Source: an uncultured Bacteroidales bacterium
Lineage (GTDB): Bacteria; Bacteroidota; Bacteroidia; Bacteroidales; P3
Direction of reading: 5' to 3'
Assembly: GCA_910578275.1 (NCBI GenBank)
Contig: CAJTPR010000001.1
Coordinates: forward strand, 62,001-126,000
Length of the DNA: 64,000 bases
Made by a program: the position numbers and the translations under genes. The notes under the pieces are model-generated. The model was not told where the DNA came from. It made no database searches and worked only from the letters and a program-made list of their open reading frames with translations. Positions 63,037 to 64,000 of this stretch are shown piece by piece; within the stretch, counting starts at the first letter, position 1; every line of letters begins with the position of its first letter.

Positions 63037-63123
63037 GGAAAGATGGGTGAGTGGCTGAAACCAACAGTTTGCTAAACTGTCGTAGGGGTTTCCCTACCGG
63101 GGGTTCGAATCCCCCTCTTTCCG
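63037..63123 (+). tRNA. tRNA-Ser (anticodon GCT)
   Basis: Cloverleaf with acceptor GGAAAGA (63037-63043) and TCTTTCC (63116-63122), discriminator G, no encoded CCA. Anticodon stem CAGTT/AACTG with loop TGCTA-type, anticodon GCT. A long variable arm (GTAGGGGTTTCCCTAC) marks it as tRNA-Ser. T-loop GGGTTCGAATCCCC. A long hairpin follows immediately. Confidence 0.96.
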
Positions 63124-63134
63124 CTTCAATGGTT

Positions 63135-63185
63135 CAAAGCGTATCGAAAATAGACTGATTCCCGGTTTATTTTTGATGCGCTTTG
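63135..63185 (+). repeat. Long hairpin downstream of tRNA-Ser
   Basis: 63135-63152 (CAAAGCGTATCGAAAATA) pairs with 63168-63185 (TATTTTTGATGCGCTTTG). All 18 positions pair in RNA, with two G-U wobbles. Loop of 15 nt. Likely a tRNA terminator or processing structure, although the T-run after it is weak. Confidence 0.7.
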
Positions 63186-63296
63186 TTCATTTTGGTTCGA
63201 AACGAACGGTTCAATCTGTCCTATTACTTTCGTGCCGGAAAGAGTCTTTCTTTAAACAACCAGCATTGTACATTCACTCCATCTTGATTTTTCCTT

Positions 63297-63304
63297 TATC
63301 TTTG
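63297..63304 (+). promoter_or_regulatory. -7 promoter box of the sce7726-like gene
   Basis: TATCTTTG at 63297-63304, with initiation about 50 nt before the ATG at 63362. No -33 element at the expected place. Confidence 0.6.
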
Positions 63305-63320
63305 TCTATTTTTCCTAAAC

Positions 63321-63338
63321 GGCCATCCTTAGATGGCC
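63321..63338 (+). repeat. Leader hairpin of the sce7726-like gene
   Basis: GGCCATC (63321-63327), CTTA loop, GATGGCC (63332-63338): a perfect 7-bp stem inside the expected 5' leader. It is not followed by a T-run. It may stabilise the mRNA or limit translation. Confidence 0.6.
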
Positions 63339-63361
63339 GCGAGTTTATTGCTAATCGACTA

Positions 63362-63964
63362 ATGAATAAAAAAATTCCGAAATCAGAATTGAGCAACGAA
63401 AATGTAATCAAGGCGGGAATAATAAATTACTTTGCGCGAAAAAATCGTAAACCATTCTGCGTATGCAATGAGTTGACATTTTCCAGTAAAAAAAAAGTGG
63501 CCGATTTGATTTTTTGCAAAGATGACACTAGCATTGGGATTGAGATAAAGGCGCATAATGATGACTTTCGAAGAATCCGCAATCAATTGCCAATCTATTG
63601 TAAATTATTTGATTTTGTATACGTAGCAATTACAGCAAACCATATCGGAAAAATAGGAACTATTCCTAATACCATAGGTATTATATTATTTTCGGACAAA
63701 GGAAAAGTTTCGTATTTACGAAAGGCGCATAGGAATCATGTTGACATCGCTGAAATACTTTTATCTATGCCTGTCTATTTTATTCGCACATCTCTATCAA
63801 ATAATAAATATATCCGCAAAGACAACAAAAATTTTAACAAGAGGCTTGCGCACCAAATATTTATTAAATACCTTCGTACAAGATGTAGATGGACCAACAT
63901 GGACTTATGTACCTCTCTGCACTATGAAGACATAACGGTAAATACGAATTATATCAAACTCTGA
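63362..63964 (+). CDS. sce7726-like PD-(D/E)XK nuclease-family protein
   Basis: 200 residues from the ATG at 63362; a longer open frame upstream (from 63173) covers the promoter and is not protein-like. The core CNELTFSSKKKVADLIFC, GIEIKAHNDDFRRIRNQLPI and YCKLFDFVYVAIT fits the sce7726 family: an E...D...EIK nuclease-type active site followed by a helix with a QL/Y pattern. The C-terminus (NKRLAHQIFIKYLRTRCRW) is basic. These proteins occur on mobile and accessory DNA; function is unproven. The gene is visibly AT-rich compared with all others here and sits next to tRNA-Ser. Confidence 0.75.
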   Translation: MNKKIPKSELSNENVIKAGIINYFARKNRKPFCVCNELTFSSKKKVADLIFCKDDTSIGIEIKAHNDDFRRIRNQLPIYCKLFDFVYVAITANHIGKIGTIPNTIGIILFSDKGKVSYLRKAHRNHVDIAEILLSMPVYFIRTSLSNNKYIRKDNKNFNKRLAHQIFIKYLRTRCRWTNMDLCTSLHYEDITVNTNYIKL

Positions 63965-64000
63965 CTACAATAAACCTAAACGTTTCATTTGCTGTGTAAC

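Noticed and set aside
63173..63361. N-terminal extension of the sce7726-like protein
   Set aside because: The extension covers the promoter box and leader hairpin and its translation is not protein-like.

Overview
The window reads as a chromosomal segment of a moderately GC-rich Bacteroidota, most likely Bacteroidales. Four things support this: a type IX secretion (T9SS/gliding motor) cluster in the order porP-gldK-gldL-gldM-gldN plus a separate porT; a very large SprB-repeat surface protein and another secreted protein, both with T9SS-type C-terminal tails; phylum-typical families (a DUF6913-like protein beside dapA, DUF368, a DksA-like protein beside ileS and lspA); and repeated Bacteroidota-type promoter boxes (TAnnTTTG, often with TTG or TTTG about 19-20 nt upstream) with no convincing Shine-Dalgarno sequences. 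All gene names come from reading motifs and family resemblance; no database search was possible.

Layout. 1-2359 (-): holB and a PSP1/RicT-like gene cut by the left edge. 2615-4567 (+): groES-groEL with a clear terminator. 4719-6198 (+): DUF6913-like protein and dapA. 6308-8113 (-): argS. 8432-12871 (-): a 1479-residue secreted multidomain protein with its own terminator. 12872-13578: gene-poor stretch. 13579-13655 (-): tRNA-Asp with its own promoter and terminator. 13736-18843 (-): ATP synthase genes atpB-E-F-H-A-G, without beta and epsilon. 19049-27768 (+): the 2412-residue SprB-like protein and a fibronectin-III-containing partner. 27779-29218 (-): PlsC-like acyltransferase. 29622-32479 (+): rho (with a long disordered N-terminal insert) and ispE. 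32448-35702 (-): a four-gene operon of oxidoreductase, sugar transferase, pcm and birA. 35859-36026 (+): small 2[4Fe-4S] ferredoxin. 36129-39754 (+): tsaC-like gene, porT, a COG2509-type FAD protein and a hypothetical. 39842-41717 (+): rfbA and a polyprenyl synthase. 41891-48360 (-): ileS, dksA-like, lspA, ABC-F. 48589-49791 (+): MFS transporter with an operator-like inverted repeat. 49799-50728 (-): DUF368. 50885-52520 (+): queA-ruvC. 52538-53859 (-): small membrane-anchored hypothetical, greA, HIT protein. 53931-60984 (+): a lipoprotein and a secreted hypothetical, then porP-gldK-L-M-N, closed by an 18-bp bidirectional terminator. 61054-62862 (-): an unrecognised probable outer-membrane beta-barrel. 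63037-63123 (+): tRNA-Ser(GCT), followed by visibly AT-rich DNA carrying a sce7726-like PD-(D/E)XK protein, probably the edge of an accessory island.

The T9SS theme ties much of the window together. GldL and GldM are the proton-driven inner-membrane motor. GldK and GldN form the periplasmic ring. PorP and PorT are outer-membrane components. The 1479- and 2412-residue proteins look like cargo. The 19-kb locus next to the atp operon and the barrel next to gldN are the most promising under-described parts. Everything else is mostly ordinary housekeeping, with some unusual regulatory layouts: an attenuator-like hairpin in the rho leader, mutually exclusive hairpins before rfbA, and an inverted repeat over the MFS promoter.
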